From positions 1 to 61,507 of the forward strand of contig NZ_JAHYSR010000023.1 of assembly GCF_019431455.1 (NCBI RefSeq): a DNA stretch of 61,507 nucleotides, given 5' to 3'. The notes under the pieces were generated by a model. The model saw only the letters and a program-made list of their open reading frames with translations. It was not told where the DNA came from and made no database searches. This document shows, in pieces, positions 48,293-55,331 of the stretch. Origin of the DNA: Paracoccus bogoriensis (GTDB lineage Bacteria > Pseudomonadota > Alphaproteobacteria > Rhodobacterales > Rhodobacteraceae). Both the position numbers and the translations under genes were made by a program. Numbering within the stretch: position 1 is the first letter of the stretch; every line of letters begins with the position of its first letter.

Positions 48293-48382
48293 GGAGCGGT
48301 GGCCGAGTGGTCGAAGGCGCACGCCTGGAAAGTGTGTAGGCGGGAAACCGTCTCGAGGGTTCGAATCCCTCCCGCTCCGCCA
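48293..48382 (+). tRNA. tRNA-Ser (anticodon GGA)
   Basis: A 90-base class II tRNA with acceptor arms GGAGCGG/CCGCTCC, anticodon GGA at 48327-48329, a long variable arm (AGGCGGGAAACCGTCT region), the T loop TTCGAATC and an encoded CCA. Its 3' end is the attachment site of the element that follows. Confidence 0.95.
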
Positions 48383-48383
48383 T
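48369..48383 (+). repeat. attachment-site core, tRNA side
   Basis: CTCCCGCTCCGCCAT covers the last part of the tRNA-Ser acceptor stem with CCA and one following base. The same 15 bases recur at 54300-54314 in the same orientation. Confidence 0.85.
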
Positions 48384-48837
48384 TTCAGTCATTTAAGCGG
48401 CTGATTTCATTGAAAAAGCCGAAAATCGTGCCCCCAGGATATCCCCCACTTCGACAAGGCCTGCCCCGGAATATGCCGGAAGCGAAAGCCCCGCCAGCGA
48501 TGGGCGGTCAGGGTTCGGGCTGCAATCGGCTCCAATGCCCCGAGGTTTCCGCGCCAGCGGCACCGGGGTTCGATATTTGCTCTTTCGCTTCGCGGCCCAG
48601 CCGTGAAATGTCAGCAATGCTTGCCCATAAGCCGCAAGAAAACCGGAAGCCCGTTCGTCGGTCCCCGCGCGTGGAAAGTCCGCCTCACTGGCACCGGATG
48701 GGCACGGGGTGATTTTCCGAAGTGTGGAATTGAGAAATTTACCCCGCCGCCGGTCCCGATGCAAAAAGGTTCCGAACTTTTTTGATACCCCCCGCATCGC
48801 AGCACCGGCCCGGCTACCGTCAGCGGGGGTTGCCCGG
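48384..48837. other. left end of the element without a recognisable gene
   Basis: About 450 bp between the att core and the first gene. It holds one copy of the 50-bp flank repeat (48431-48480), which probably contains integrase arm sites. An open minus-strand frame at 48393-48797 looks like nothing known and covers the repeat, so it is not called. Confidence 0.5.
48431..48480 (+). repeat. 50-bp flank repeat, left copy
   Basis: Starts CCCCCAGGATATCCCCCACT and ends GGAATATGCCGGA; it matches 54162-54211 in the same orientation without gaps at 39 of 50 positions. These are likely integrase arm-binding sites. Confidence 0.7.
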
Positions 48838-49269
48838 TCATGGCGCGCCCCCCTCCGGCTGTTCCCATCGCCCGGTTACGGCGTTCCAGTGTCGCCCGCG
48901 CGGCCCGTGGCGTTCCCATTCGGTCAAGCGCCGCCACGTCGCCAACGACACAACGCGCCCAGTCCAGGTTCGCGGGAATAGGCCCATGTCGCAGGCGGTC
49001 CCGTGCGGGAAGCCGTCCGGGCCAGGGTCCAGCCCTTCGGCCCGAGCCGGGGGCGCGGGGTCCGGCTCCGGGCGCGGGGGCGTTGCGACACTTGCGACAC
49101 TTGCGACACAGGAAGGCGGTTTCCGGGCTTCGGGGGGTTGCGACACTTGCGACACTTGCGACACTTGCGACACGGGGCGCGCCGCCGGGGCTTGTGTCGC
49201 AGTTGTCGCAGAAGTCGCAGGGGGACGGCCTTCGATTTCGGCCAGCTTCGCGCGCACATCAAACCACAT
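48838..49269 (-). CDS. unknown protein of the element carrying the 9-bp repeats
   Basis: A 143-residue protein with no recognised family. The first 70 residues contain repeat-encoded stretches (ATSATTATQ, VSQVSQVSQVSQ, VASVASVA), while the C-terminal 45 residues (RVVSLATWRRLTEWERHG, GRHWNAVTGRWEQ) look like a compact domain and resemble endings I recall from other alphaproteobacterial element proteins. Its start overlaps the end of the DUF3987 gene by 11 bases. It may be real and tolerate the repeats in a linker. Confidence 0.55.
   Translation of the reverse strand: MWFDVRAKLAEIEGRPPATSATTATQAPAARPVSQVSQVSQVSQPPEARKPPSCVASVASVATPPRPEPDPAPPARAEGLDPGPDGFPHGTACDMGLFPRTWTGRVVSLATWRRLTEWERHGPRGRHWNAVTGRWEQPEGGAP
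49083..49109 (+). repeat. TTGCGACAC repeat cluster a (3 copies)
   Basis: Three exact tandem copies of the 9-base unit. On the coding (minus) strand this stretch is read as VASVASVA. Confidence 0.9.
49138..49173 (+). repeat. TTGCGACAC repeat cluster b (4 copies)
   Basis: Four exact tandem copies of the same unit, 28 bp after cluster a. Here the coding strand reads them in another frame, as VSQ repeats. Confidence 0.9.
49193..49219 (-). repeat. inverted repeat cluster c (3 copies)
   Basis: GTGTCGCA, GTTGTCGCA and GAAGTCGCA follow each other with a 9-bp period and opposite orientation to clusters a and b; they are read as ATSATTATQ. Confidence 0.85.
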
Positions 49270-50764
49270 CGCCCGCCCCCTTCACGATTGCCCAGGCTTC
49301 CGCCCGCGCAGCCCCGCGCACCACCGCGCCGGGGTAGAGCGGGGCAAGCCATCCGTGCTTTTCGAGAATGCCCAGCGCCGCCCGCGCCTTCGGGCTTTCG
49401 CGCAGCGGGTTCGGCCCGAGCCTTACCACATCGCGCACCAGCACTTCGGGTTCGGGCCAGCTTTCCAGCAGCCACCGCCGCAAGGCTTCGGCCCGGTCGA
49501 TTTCAGCCGAGACCGTCGCAGCGCTTGCAAGCCGCGAAGCTTCGGCCAGATAGAATTGCGCCAGGTCGATTGCGTCGGCCATGTCGCGGGCTTCCACCGC
49601 CGGGGCGTGCAGGTCGCGCCAGAGGGTCAGCACGCCAGCGATGCGCGCAGCCTGTTCCGCCGCCTTTGACGCCGTGCCCGTGACATGCGCCAGGTCGCCG
49701 CCGGGGGCTTGTTGCGCTTCCACCGCGTCAGCGAAGGTCGTCAACAGTTCGCGCGCACCAGGCGAAAGGGGCAGGATGCGCGGTTGCAGTTCGCGGGTTT
49801 CCGGGTCCATCGGAAGGGGGCTTTCCAGAATGTCGCGCAGCCGCGACGCGAAGCCCGCCAGCGCCAGTTCATCGCGCCGGGCGTTCGCGGCAAAGCGGGT
49901 GCCGATTGCGCTGGGCGGCTCGCACATCAGGAAGCGGGGCAGAAAGCCCGTGTCAGCCGCCAGCGGGTCAGCCATGAAGGCCCGCGCCACGCCGGGCTGC
50001 ACCATCAAATGCACCGCCAGCCGCCGCCCGTATAGTGTCGCGTGCCCATCGCCCGAGCGCGTGCGCCGGATGGGGTTGCCTTGCCAGAGGTCATTCAGCG
50101 CGGCCAGCGTCTTTTGCCGGTTGTCGCTGCTCATGGCGTGCCCGCCCAGAAATTGCCCCCCTTCATCCGAAAAGATGCCTAGCGACGGTTGCCCATGCGC
50201 GAAAAGCCGGGTCAGCCCTTCGAAGGTCGGTTCGGTCACGGTCCGGTCAGCCGATGGGGGCGCAGCGGGTTCCGGCCCGAGCGCGTGCAGATCGGCTTGC
50301 GCCGCCGTGCGTTTTTCGCCCTTCGCCTTTTTCGCGTCGCCCAGGATGCGTTCGCGTTCCCCCTTCCAGAGCGCGTGCGCGTTCTGCCAGGCTTGGAAGG
50401 CGTCGCGCTGGACGCGGGCTTGTTCGCGTTCATGGTCGCGCAGCGCGGCCATGAATGGTGCGTCACAGGCGGATTTCCGTTCGCCCGAGCGCGCCACCGT
50501 CAGCGCGTAAAGCGAAGTCGGGCGCGGCCCGCCCAGCGTTTCCACATCGGCAAAGCCCTGCACCGCCAGCGATGCCACCGCTAGCGCAGACTGCGCCGGG
50601 ATCGCCACCGGGGCTTGCGTCATGCCCTGCACCGCTTCCACAGCCGCGTGCAGCGGCCCGAGCGCGTGCGCCGGATAGGGGGCACCGGGGGCGATTTCGC
50701 GCACCAGCGGTTGCGGCCCTTCGAGCGTGAAGGGGGTTTCCTTGAAGCGAGGTTCCGCGTTCAT
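49259..50764 (-). CDS. DUF3987 (YfjI-like) helicase/primase-associated protein
   Basis: A 501-residue protein of the DUF3987 family found in phages and integrative elements next to primases, thought to be a RecA-like helicase of replication. Seen are the N-terminal PVREIAPGAPYPAHALGPLHAAVEAVQ-type region, AIPAQSALAVASLAVQGFADVE, a degenerate nucleotide-binding loop SGERKSACD near residue 95, and SLGIFSDEGGQFLGGHAM. The ATG at 50764 overlaps the primase stop by four bases; an 80-residue upstream extension is rejected as it lies inside the primase gene. Confidence 0.85.
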   Translation of the reverse strand: MNAEPRFKETPFTLEGPQPLVREIAPGAPYPAHALGPLHAAVEAVQGMTQAPVAIPAQSALAVASLAVQGFADVETLGGPRPTSLYALTVARSGERKSACDAPFMAALRDHEREQARVQRDAFQAWQNAHALWKGERERILGDAKKAKGEKRTAAQADLHALGPEPAAPPSADRTVTEPTFEGLTRLFAHGQPSLGIFSDEGGQFLGGHAMSSDNRQKTLAALNDLWQGNPIRRTRSGDGHATLYGRRLAVHLMVQPGVARAFMADPLAADTGFLPRFLMCEPPSAIGTRFAANARRDELALAGFASRLRDILESPLPMDPETRELQPRILPLSPGARELLTTFADAVEAQQAPGGDLAHVTGTASKAAEQAARIAGVLTLWRDLHAPAVEARDMADAIDLAQFYLAEASRLASAATVSAEIDRAEALRRWLLESWPEPEVLVRDVVRLGPNPLRESPKARAALGILEKHGWLAPLYPGAVVRGAARAEAWAIVKGAGDVV

Positions 50765-51642
50765 GCCGCCCGCCCTCCCTGCAAAATGGTGTTCCAGTCG
50801 CTCCCGGTTCCGGGGTCGAGAATGCCCACACGCCAGCCCAGCGCGTGCGCGCGTTCGGCCAGCGCGTGCGCCGCTTCGCGGCCCGGCCCGTCGCCATCGG
50901 CTGCGATTGTCAGCCGCCCCGGCTCCGGGGGCAGGCGCAGCCCGCGCATCCCGCTTGTTGAAAGCGCCGCCCATACCGTCGCAGGGCCATCCAGAAGCCC
51001 GCACAGCAGCGATAAGCCGCTTTCAATGCCTTCGCTCACCACCAGCCGCGAAGGCCCGTCAGCAAGCCGCACAGCGCCGCCAGCGGTTGCCCCCAGCATT
51101 GCCTTTGCCGGTTCAATGTCGGCCTTGCCCGAGCCATCGGGGCGCAGGTAAGTGCGATGCAGCGCAGGCAAGCCCGCGCCCTGCACCGCCGCCACCAGGG
51201 CAGGCCAGCGCCGGGCGGTCGGCCCGTGCCAGGCTTCCGGGTGAAAGCGCAGCGTGCGGGGCAAGGGGCAGGTGATGCCGCGCCCGCGCAGATAGGCTTC
51301 GGCCACCGTGCCCGCGATGGGCTGGGCTTCCTGCCACAGCCGCCTTGCCTGTTCCGCCCGCTTCACGGCTTCGGCCCGCCGTTCGGCTTCGCGCCGGGCC
51401 AGCGTTGCCGCGTCCGGGGGCGCATTGCCCCCCGAGCGCAGCCCCGCCGCTGCCAGAATGTCCGTGAAGGCGCAGGCGCTTTTTTTGCAGTCCAGCACCA
51501 GCCGCCCGTTGCGGCCATCGGCAAGGGTCAGAGCGTTTTGCCCCTTCCGCCGTTCGGGCTGACATACGGGGCAAGGCGCAGCCCCGTAGCGGCCATGCCA
51601 GCGCCCGCCCAGCGCCAGGGTCATTTCCCGCGCGTCAGTCAT
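50761..51642 (-). CDS. toprim-domain primase of the element
   Basis: A 293-residue primase-like protein. An N-terminal zinc-binding part (CPVC near residue 23, a second Cys pair CKKSAC near residue 52) is followed by a helical linker and a toprim domain (RLVVSEGIESGLSLL, then LTIAADGDGPGREAA with the acidic D-x-D). It would make primers for element replication. The ATG at 51642 gives the family start. It overlaps the DUF3987 gene. Confidence 0.87.
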   Translation of the reverse strand: MTDAREMTLALGGRWHGRYGAAPCPVCQPERRKGQNALTLADGRNGRLVLDCKKSACAFTDILAAAGLRSGGNAPPDAATLARREAERRAEAVKRAEQARRLWQEAQPIAGTVAEAYLRGRGITCPLPRTLRFHPEAWHGPTARRWPALVAAVQGAGLPALHRTYLRPDGSGKADIEPAKAMLGATAGGAVRLADGPSRLVVSEGIESGLSLLCGLLDGPATVWAALSTSGMRGLRLPPEPGRLTIAADGDGPGREAAHALAERAHALGWRVGILDPGTGSDWNTILQGGRAA

Positions 51643-51815
51643 CGCCGCCCCCCAGCTTCGCCACCGGCGCGGCCCGCATGTCGGCTTCACGTCCCCGCTT
51701 TGCCCGGCTCGTGCCGTGTGTTATGGTCGGAGTGCCCGCCGCTTTCGCATGACGCCCCCCCCGGCCCGGTTCCTGCTCGCGCAGGTTCCGGGCCATTTCA
51801 TGCCCGCCGCTCATC

Positions 51816-52001
51816 TCAGGCGGCCTTCACTTCGCGGGCGGCCATCCAGGCTTCAATGTCGCTTTCGCGCCAGCCCACCAGCCGCGCCCCCAAGGCCACG
51901 GGTTGCGGGAATTCGCCCCGCGCCATCCAAGCGTAAATTGTGCTCCGGGAAAGCCCCGTGCAGGCTTCAACGTCAGGGCGTCGCAAGATACGTTCTGCCA
52001 T
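51816..52001 (-). CDS. AlpA-family DNA-binding regulator
   Basis: A 61-residue protein with an excisionase/MerR-like winged helix: ILRRPDVEACTGLSRSTIYAWMARGEFPQPV and the conserved GWRESDIEAWMAAR. AlpA-type proteins switch on integrase or excision in P4-like elements. AAGGAGAAGG lies before the ATG at 52001. A gap of 173 bp without a gene separates it from the primase. Confidence 0.9.
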   Translation of the reverse strand: MAERILRRPDVEACTGLSRSTIYAWMARGEFPQPVALGARLVGWRESDIEAWMAAREVKAA

Positions 52002-52095
52002 TGCCTTCTCCTTTTCCAGAAAGCCGCGGCGGGGTTGCCGTGGCCATGTCTGGAAGAATAGGCAAAGGCGGGGCGTCAGTCGTTGAAGGATAAAT

Positions 52096-52109
52096 GCGGA
52101 ATTTTCCGC
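52096..52109. promoter_or_regulatory. inverted repeat GCGGAA-TT-TTCCGC upstream of the AlpA-like gene
   Basis: Perfect 6-bp arms around TT, 95 bp before the AlpA-like start and just after the end of the 232-residue gene. It could be an operator of the element. Confidence 0.35.
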
Positions 52110-52114
52110 CAACG

Positions 52115-52813
52115 CTAGCGCCTTGTTTTCATGACCTTTTCGATTGCGCGCCGGGTTTCGGGGGAAAGGGTAGTTTGCGCGCGGATATGGGCAAAGAGCG
52201 CCGGAAGGGTTCCGGGTTGAAGGATTGCCCGCGCCCGGGATTGCTTTGCAAGTGCGGCAAAAGCCCGTCCCATTTCCTGCATTTGCCGCCCGAGCGGTTT
52301 GAGCGCCCTTGAAATGTCGCGCTGAATTGCCTGCCAGTGTCGCGCCACAGGCACCATCCCGCCGCGAAGGCTTTTCCGAAGTGCCACCATTTCCCGCCTT
52401 GCCGCGTCATAGCTGTTCAAGGTTCGGAAGCCTTCCGCCTTCATGGCTTCCGCGATTGCGTCACATTGTGACAGGCGCGGCCCCGTGACGTTCCGATAGG
52501 GTTGCAGCCCGCTTTCATCGTGCAGCGCCCATATTGCGGCCCGCAAAGCCCGATAGCCATCGGCGCGCGCCCCCTTCGGTCGGCCCCGGCCCCGTCGCTT
52601 CCCGCTTTCCTGTTCCGCCATCGCCGCCGCCATCGCCGCCAATACAGCGCCGGAATCCAGCGCCTCGCCCTTTTCGGCTCTTGCCTGCATCTTCGCCAGC
52701 ACCGCTTGAGGGCTTCGGTCGGCCCGGATGGGCGGGGCGTTCTTTGCTTCGCGGATCGCTTCACGCGCCAGCACCACCGCGCGTTGATATTTTCCGCAAC
52801 TGGGTCGCTTCAT
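52115..52813 (-). CDS. unknown 232-residue protein of the element
   Basis: No family recognised. The protein is basic and probably mostly helical, with an alanine-rich segment (residues 60-90), a basic patch (GKRRGRGRPKGARADGYRAL) that recalls AT-hook-like or DNA-binding linkers, and a helical C-terminus. It overlaps the integrase end by four bases (ATGA) and lies before the AlpA-like gene; a role in regulation or DNA processing is a guess from position. Confidence 0.6.
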   Translation of the reverse strand: MKRPSCGKYQRAVVLAREAIREAKNAPPIRADRSPQAVLAKMQARAEKGEALDSGAVLAAMAAAMAEQESGKRRGRGRPKGARADGYRALRAAIWALHDESGLQPYRNVTGPRLSQCDAIAEAMKAEGFRTLNSYDAARREMVALRKSLRGGMVPVARHWQAIQRDISRALKPLGRQMQEMGRAFAALAKQSRARAILQPGTLPALFAHIRAQTTLSPETRRAIEKVMKTRR

Positions 52814-54129
52814 CCCGCCGCCCCCAGCTTCACTACCTTTTCGCCGGTTCCGGCTTCACCGCGAAGGAAAGCGGCCCATGCGGCCATCATGTCGCGCCGC
52901 CGTTCCAGCATGTCGCTTCGCTGATAAGCCCTTTCGGTTTCATCCCCCACGCGATGCGCCAGCGCCAGTTCGGCCATGTCGCGCGGGAAGCCTTGTTCCG
53001 CCGCCCATTGCCGGAAGGTCGAGCGCAGCCCATGGGGCACGGCTGGGCGTTTGCTTACCGGGTCGAGAAAGCCCGCCCGGCCCGCCTTCACTTCGGCTTC
53101 CTGCATTCGCCGCATGACAGCGGAAAGCGTCATGTCGGACAGCATCCCGCCGCGCTGGGCGTGAAAAACATAGGGGCTTTCCGTGCGGGGCAGGCTTTGC
53201 AGGATTGCCACCGCTTCCTGGGTCAGCGGCACCCGATGCGCCCGGCCCGCCTTCATCCGTGAAGCGGGGATGTTCCATGTCGCAGTTGTCGCAATTGTCG
53301 CAACGGGGGTTCTGTCAGTTTTGTCGATTTTGTCCCGGCCCCCGAAGTCGATTTCATCTCACACCATGCCGCGCACTTCGCCCGAACGCGCAGCGGTCAG
53401 CGTCAGGAATTCTACCGCCCGCGCGGCCATCCCTTCGCGCTGGGCCAGCGCTGCCCACCAGCGCGGCACGTCCCCCAGCGCCAGCGCCGGTTGATTGTCG
53501 GCCTTCGCCACCTTCGCGGGCTTCGGCAGGATTTCGGACAGGTTGCCTTTCCAGCGAGCGGGGTTGTCCCCCGCGCGATACCCGGCCACCGTCGCCCATG
53601 ACAGCACGGCCTCAATCCGCCCGCGAAGGCGGGAAGCGGTTTCCGTCTTGCCCTGCCAGATGGGTTCCAGCACGCGCAGCACGTCTTGCAGCGTGATTTC
53701 CGCAACCAGCTTCGGCCCCAGCACCGGGCGGGCGTATGCGTCCAGGGTCGAGCGCCATTGCGCCTTGTGCTTTTCGTTGCGGAATTCATCCAGCTTCGCG
53801 GCCAGATAGCGTTCCACCGCCGCTTCAAAGGTCAGCCCCGCGCGGGCGTCGCGCCGTTCCTGCACCGGGTCGCCGCCCATCATCGCCTTGCCCCGGTTTT
53901 CCAGAGCAAGCTTGCGTGCGGTCGCCAGCGGGATTGCGGGCGGGCTGCCCAGCCCGAGTTCGCAGCGCTTGCCGCGAATGGTGATGCGCTGCACCCATTG
54001 CTTCGCGCCGTTCGGCTGCACGCGCAGGATAAGCCCCTGCCCATCGTGATATTTGCCCGGCGCGGTCACAGTCTCCACGAAACGGGCGGTCAGCGCTTTT
54101 TGCGGTTTCCGAATACCCTTCGTTGCCAT
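52810..54129 (-). pseudogene. tyrosine integrase interrupted by an in-frame TGA
   Basis: Reading from the ATG at 54129, the N-terminal arm-binding domain (LTARFVETVTAPGKYHDGQGL) and core-binding domain lead to the first catalytic arginine in LTAARSGEVRG, then GMV and a TGA at 53361-53359. The same frame goes on with DEIDF, an extra stretch of about 20 residues encoded by repeat DNA, then WNIPASRMKAGRAHRVPL, the H/R box HGLRSTFRQWAAE and the tyrosine in AYQRSD. Homologues have Trp (TGG) where TGA stands, so a single G-to-A change explains the break. Alternatively the C-terminal part is made separately from an ATG at 53256. Confidence 0.8.
53278..53334 (-). repeat. repeat cluster inside the integrase gene
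   Basis: On the plus strand TGTCGCA occurs at 53278, 53287 and 53296 (period 9), followed by TGTC at 53313, 53322 and 53331 (period 9, in TTCTGTCAG, TTTTGTCGA, TTTTGTCCC). The first three are the same unit as the clusters at 49083-49219. Read on the coding strand it gives about 20 residues (DKIDKTDRTPVATIATTAT) that look like an insertion in the integrase. Confidence 0.85.
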
Positions 54130-54161
54130 CGCTTCCCCCAGCCTATCCCCCGACAAGGCGT

Positions 54162-54211
54162 CCCCCAACATATCCCCCACATTGACGCGGATTACCACGG
54201 AATATGACGGA
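54162..54211 (+). repeat. 50-bp flank repeat, right copy
   Basis: Direct, ungapped counterpart of 48431-48480. A further TATCCCCC with GACAAGGC follows a similar pattern at 54144-54158, so several arm-type sites may cluster ahead of the integrase gene. Confidence 0.7.
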
Positions 54212-54299
54212 ACGCACAGGCAAAGGGAAGGGAATGAAATGTATTTATAACAATTGATTAAGTTATTTCACGGAAGCCGCCGGAAGCCGGTTATACGGA

Positions 54300-54314
54300 C
54301 TCCCGCTCCGCCAT
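54300..54314 (+). repeat. attachment-site core, integrase side
   Basis: CTCCCGCTCCGCCAT, identical to 48369-48383. The sequence before it does not continue the tRNA, as expected for an att site made by integration into the tRNA 3' end. Confidence 0.85.
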
Positions 54315-54728
54315 CATCCCTGTTGCGAACACGGACAGGCGCCCAGCCAAGAGCGGAAATAGTTGTGTTTTCAAAGGGCTTTGCCTCCCCCATGCGAACC
54401 TCTGAGACTGCGCCCGAGGCCCGTTCCGGGCTCTGAACGGCGCTCCGTCTCTGTTCGGGCGAACCTCGCCGTATTCGGTTCGGTCGGAAATTTCCTCGCT
54501 TTTCCAATGACCTGAATCTCAACCCCGCCAAAACTTCGCCCCCTGTGTCCTTCGCTCTCAAAGGGAACAGAGCCGCAACGGGTGGTAGGCGTAGCCGCTG
54601 GGTGCGATGGCTGAATGGCGCGCAGCGGTGGCGGCGTCGCGCGCCAGATTCCGGAAGCAGGTCGCCAGAGAGGTCCGCTGAATGTTGCGCGCGACATCCA
54701 TACGCTGTGCAGCTATCATAGCAGCACC
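54315..54728. other. 414-bp stretch without a recognisable gene
   Basis: Between the att core and the next gene. Open frames on both strands have no family likeness and no ribosome binding sites. Nothing structured is seen apart from inverted segments around 54410-54440 (GAGGCCCGTTCCGGGCTCTG). Confidence 0.4.
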
Positions 54729-55295
54729 ATGGTTATGCCGTTTGACGATGCAGATCATATTTTCAGATGTGCAAAGCGGCTCAAGAAGCCGCTCCGATGG
54801 GAGTCTGTCCCGAAGAACAATAGCGCAAGCGAGCACTGTCGGCGCCTGGAGTGCCGGGTCGAGATCGATGGTGGAATTCGGCGCGGCGTCTTCTTTCGGA
54901 TCATCGCCTACCCGGGCTCACTGACGCGGCTGACATTTCAGCTTGAAACGGAGAAGGCCAACGGACGCTCGCGAGCCACACTCTATCGCTTTGAACTCAA
55001 TCCGCCGCGCCCGCACACAAACAAGCTGTATGGGCCGGACGAAGTGAACGGACTGTTCATCAACGCGGGCGTGCCCCATGAGCACGTGTTCTACGACAGC
55101 CTGAATTCCGACGGTTCTCTTCGAAAGCGATGCGATGAACAAGGGCGAATAGTCGATGATCCACCGGAAGATTTCTCTACCGCTCTTGGCTATTTTTGTC
55201 GTAGAATCAATGTGATAAACGGTTCGGATGTCCCGAACCCCGGAGATCAAGGCCTGTTGCTGTGCCTCGGCGGCGTGGCGTCCCTATGCGCCTGA
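54729..55295 (+). CDS. unknown protein, first of an overlapping pair; 3' end altered by a repeat
   Basis: About 188 residues, family not recognised. Visible are HIFRCAKRLKKPLRW at the start and a His-containing central part (PHTNKLYGPDEVNGLF, GVPHEHVFYDSL). Base composition is lower in GC than the chromosome genes, suggesting transfer. The last 10 codons come from a spacer between two 38-bp repeats. Without that, the protein would end ...GDQGLLL with its TGA overlapping the GTG of the next gene. The start is uncertain (54729 or 54735; no clear ribosome binding site). Confidence 0.55.
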   Translation: MVMPFDDADHIFRCAKRLKKPLRWESVPKNNSASEHCRRLECRVEIDGGIRRGVFFRIIAYPGSLTRLTFQLETEKANGRSRATLYRFELNPPRPHTNKLYGPDEVNGLFINAGVPHEHVFYDSLNSDGSLRKRCDEQGRIVDDPPEDFSTALGYFCRRINVINGSDVPNPGDQGLLLCLGGVASLCA

Positions 55296-55331
55296 TGTCC
55301 CGAACCCCGGAGATCAAGGCCTGTTGCTGTG
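55227..55331 (+). repeat. exact 38-bp direct repeat at the gene junction
   Basis: The same 38 bases (starting GATGTCCCGAACCCCGGAGA, ending CTGTTGCTGTG) occur at 55227-55264 and 55294-55331 with a 29-bp unique spacer. The repeat covers the end of one gene and the start codon of the next. Confidence 0.95.

Larger units (their letters stand above)
48369..54314. mobile_element. P4-like satellite/integrative element in tRNA-Ser(GGA)
   Basis: The element is delimited by a 15-bp direct repeat of the tRNA 3' end (48369-48383 and 54300-54314). All genes are on the minus strand: integrase (broken) - 232-residue unknown - AlpA-like - toprim primase - DUF3987 - 143-residue unknown, mostly with overlapping ends. 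There are no capsid, tail or conjugation genes, as in phage P4-like satellites and phage-inducible islands. The total is about 5.9 kb. The boundaries are seen; the satellite nature is inferred from content. Confidence 0.75.

Noticed and set aside
48299..48712. Open frame beginning [11 protein letters not shown]
   Set aside because: It starts inside tRNA-Ser; this is the familiar false protein read from serine tRNA genes.
48393..48797. 134-codon minus-strand frame at the left end of the element
   Set aside because: It covers the likely integrase arm-site repeat and resembles nothing known.
49083..49219. CRISPR-like array
   Set aside because: The 9-bp units are contiguous without spacers and no cas genes are present.
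54268..54561. 97-codon minus-strand frame across the att core
   Set aside because: No ribosome binding site or recognised family, and it spans the recombination junction.
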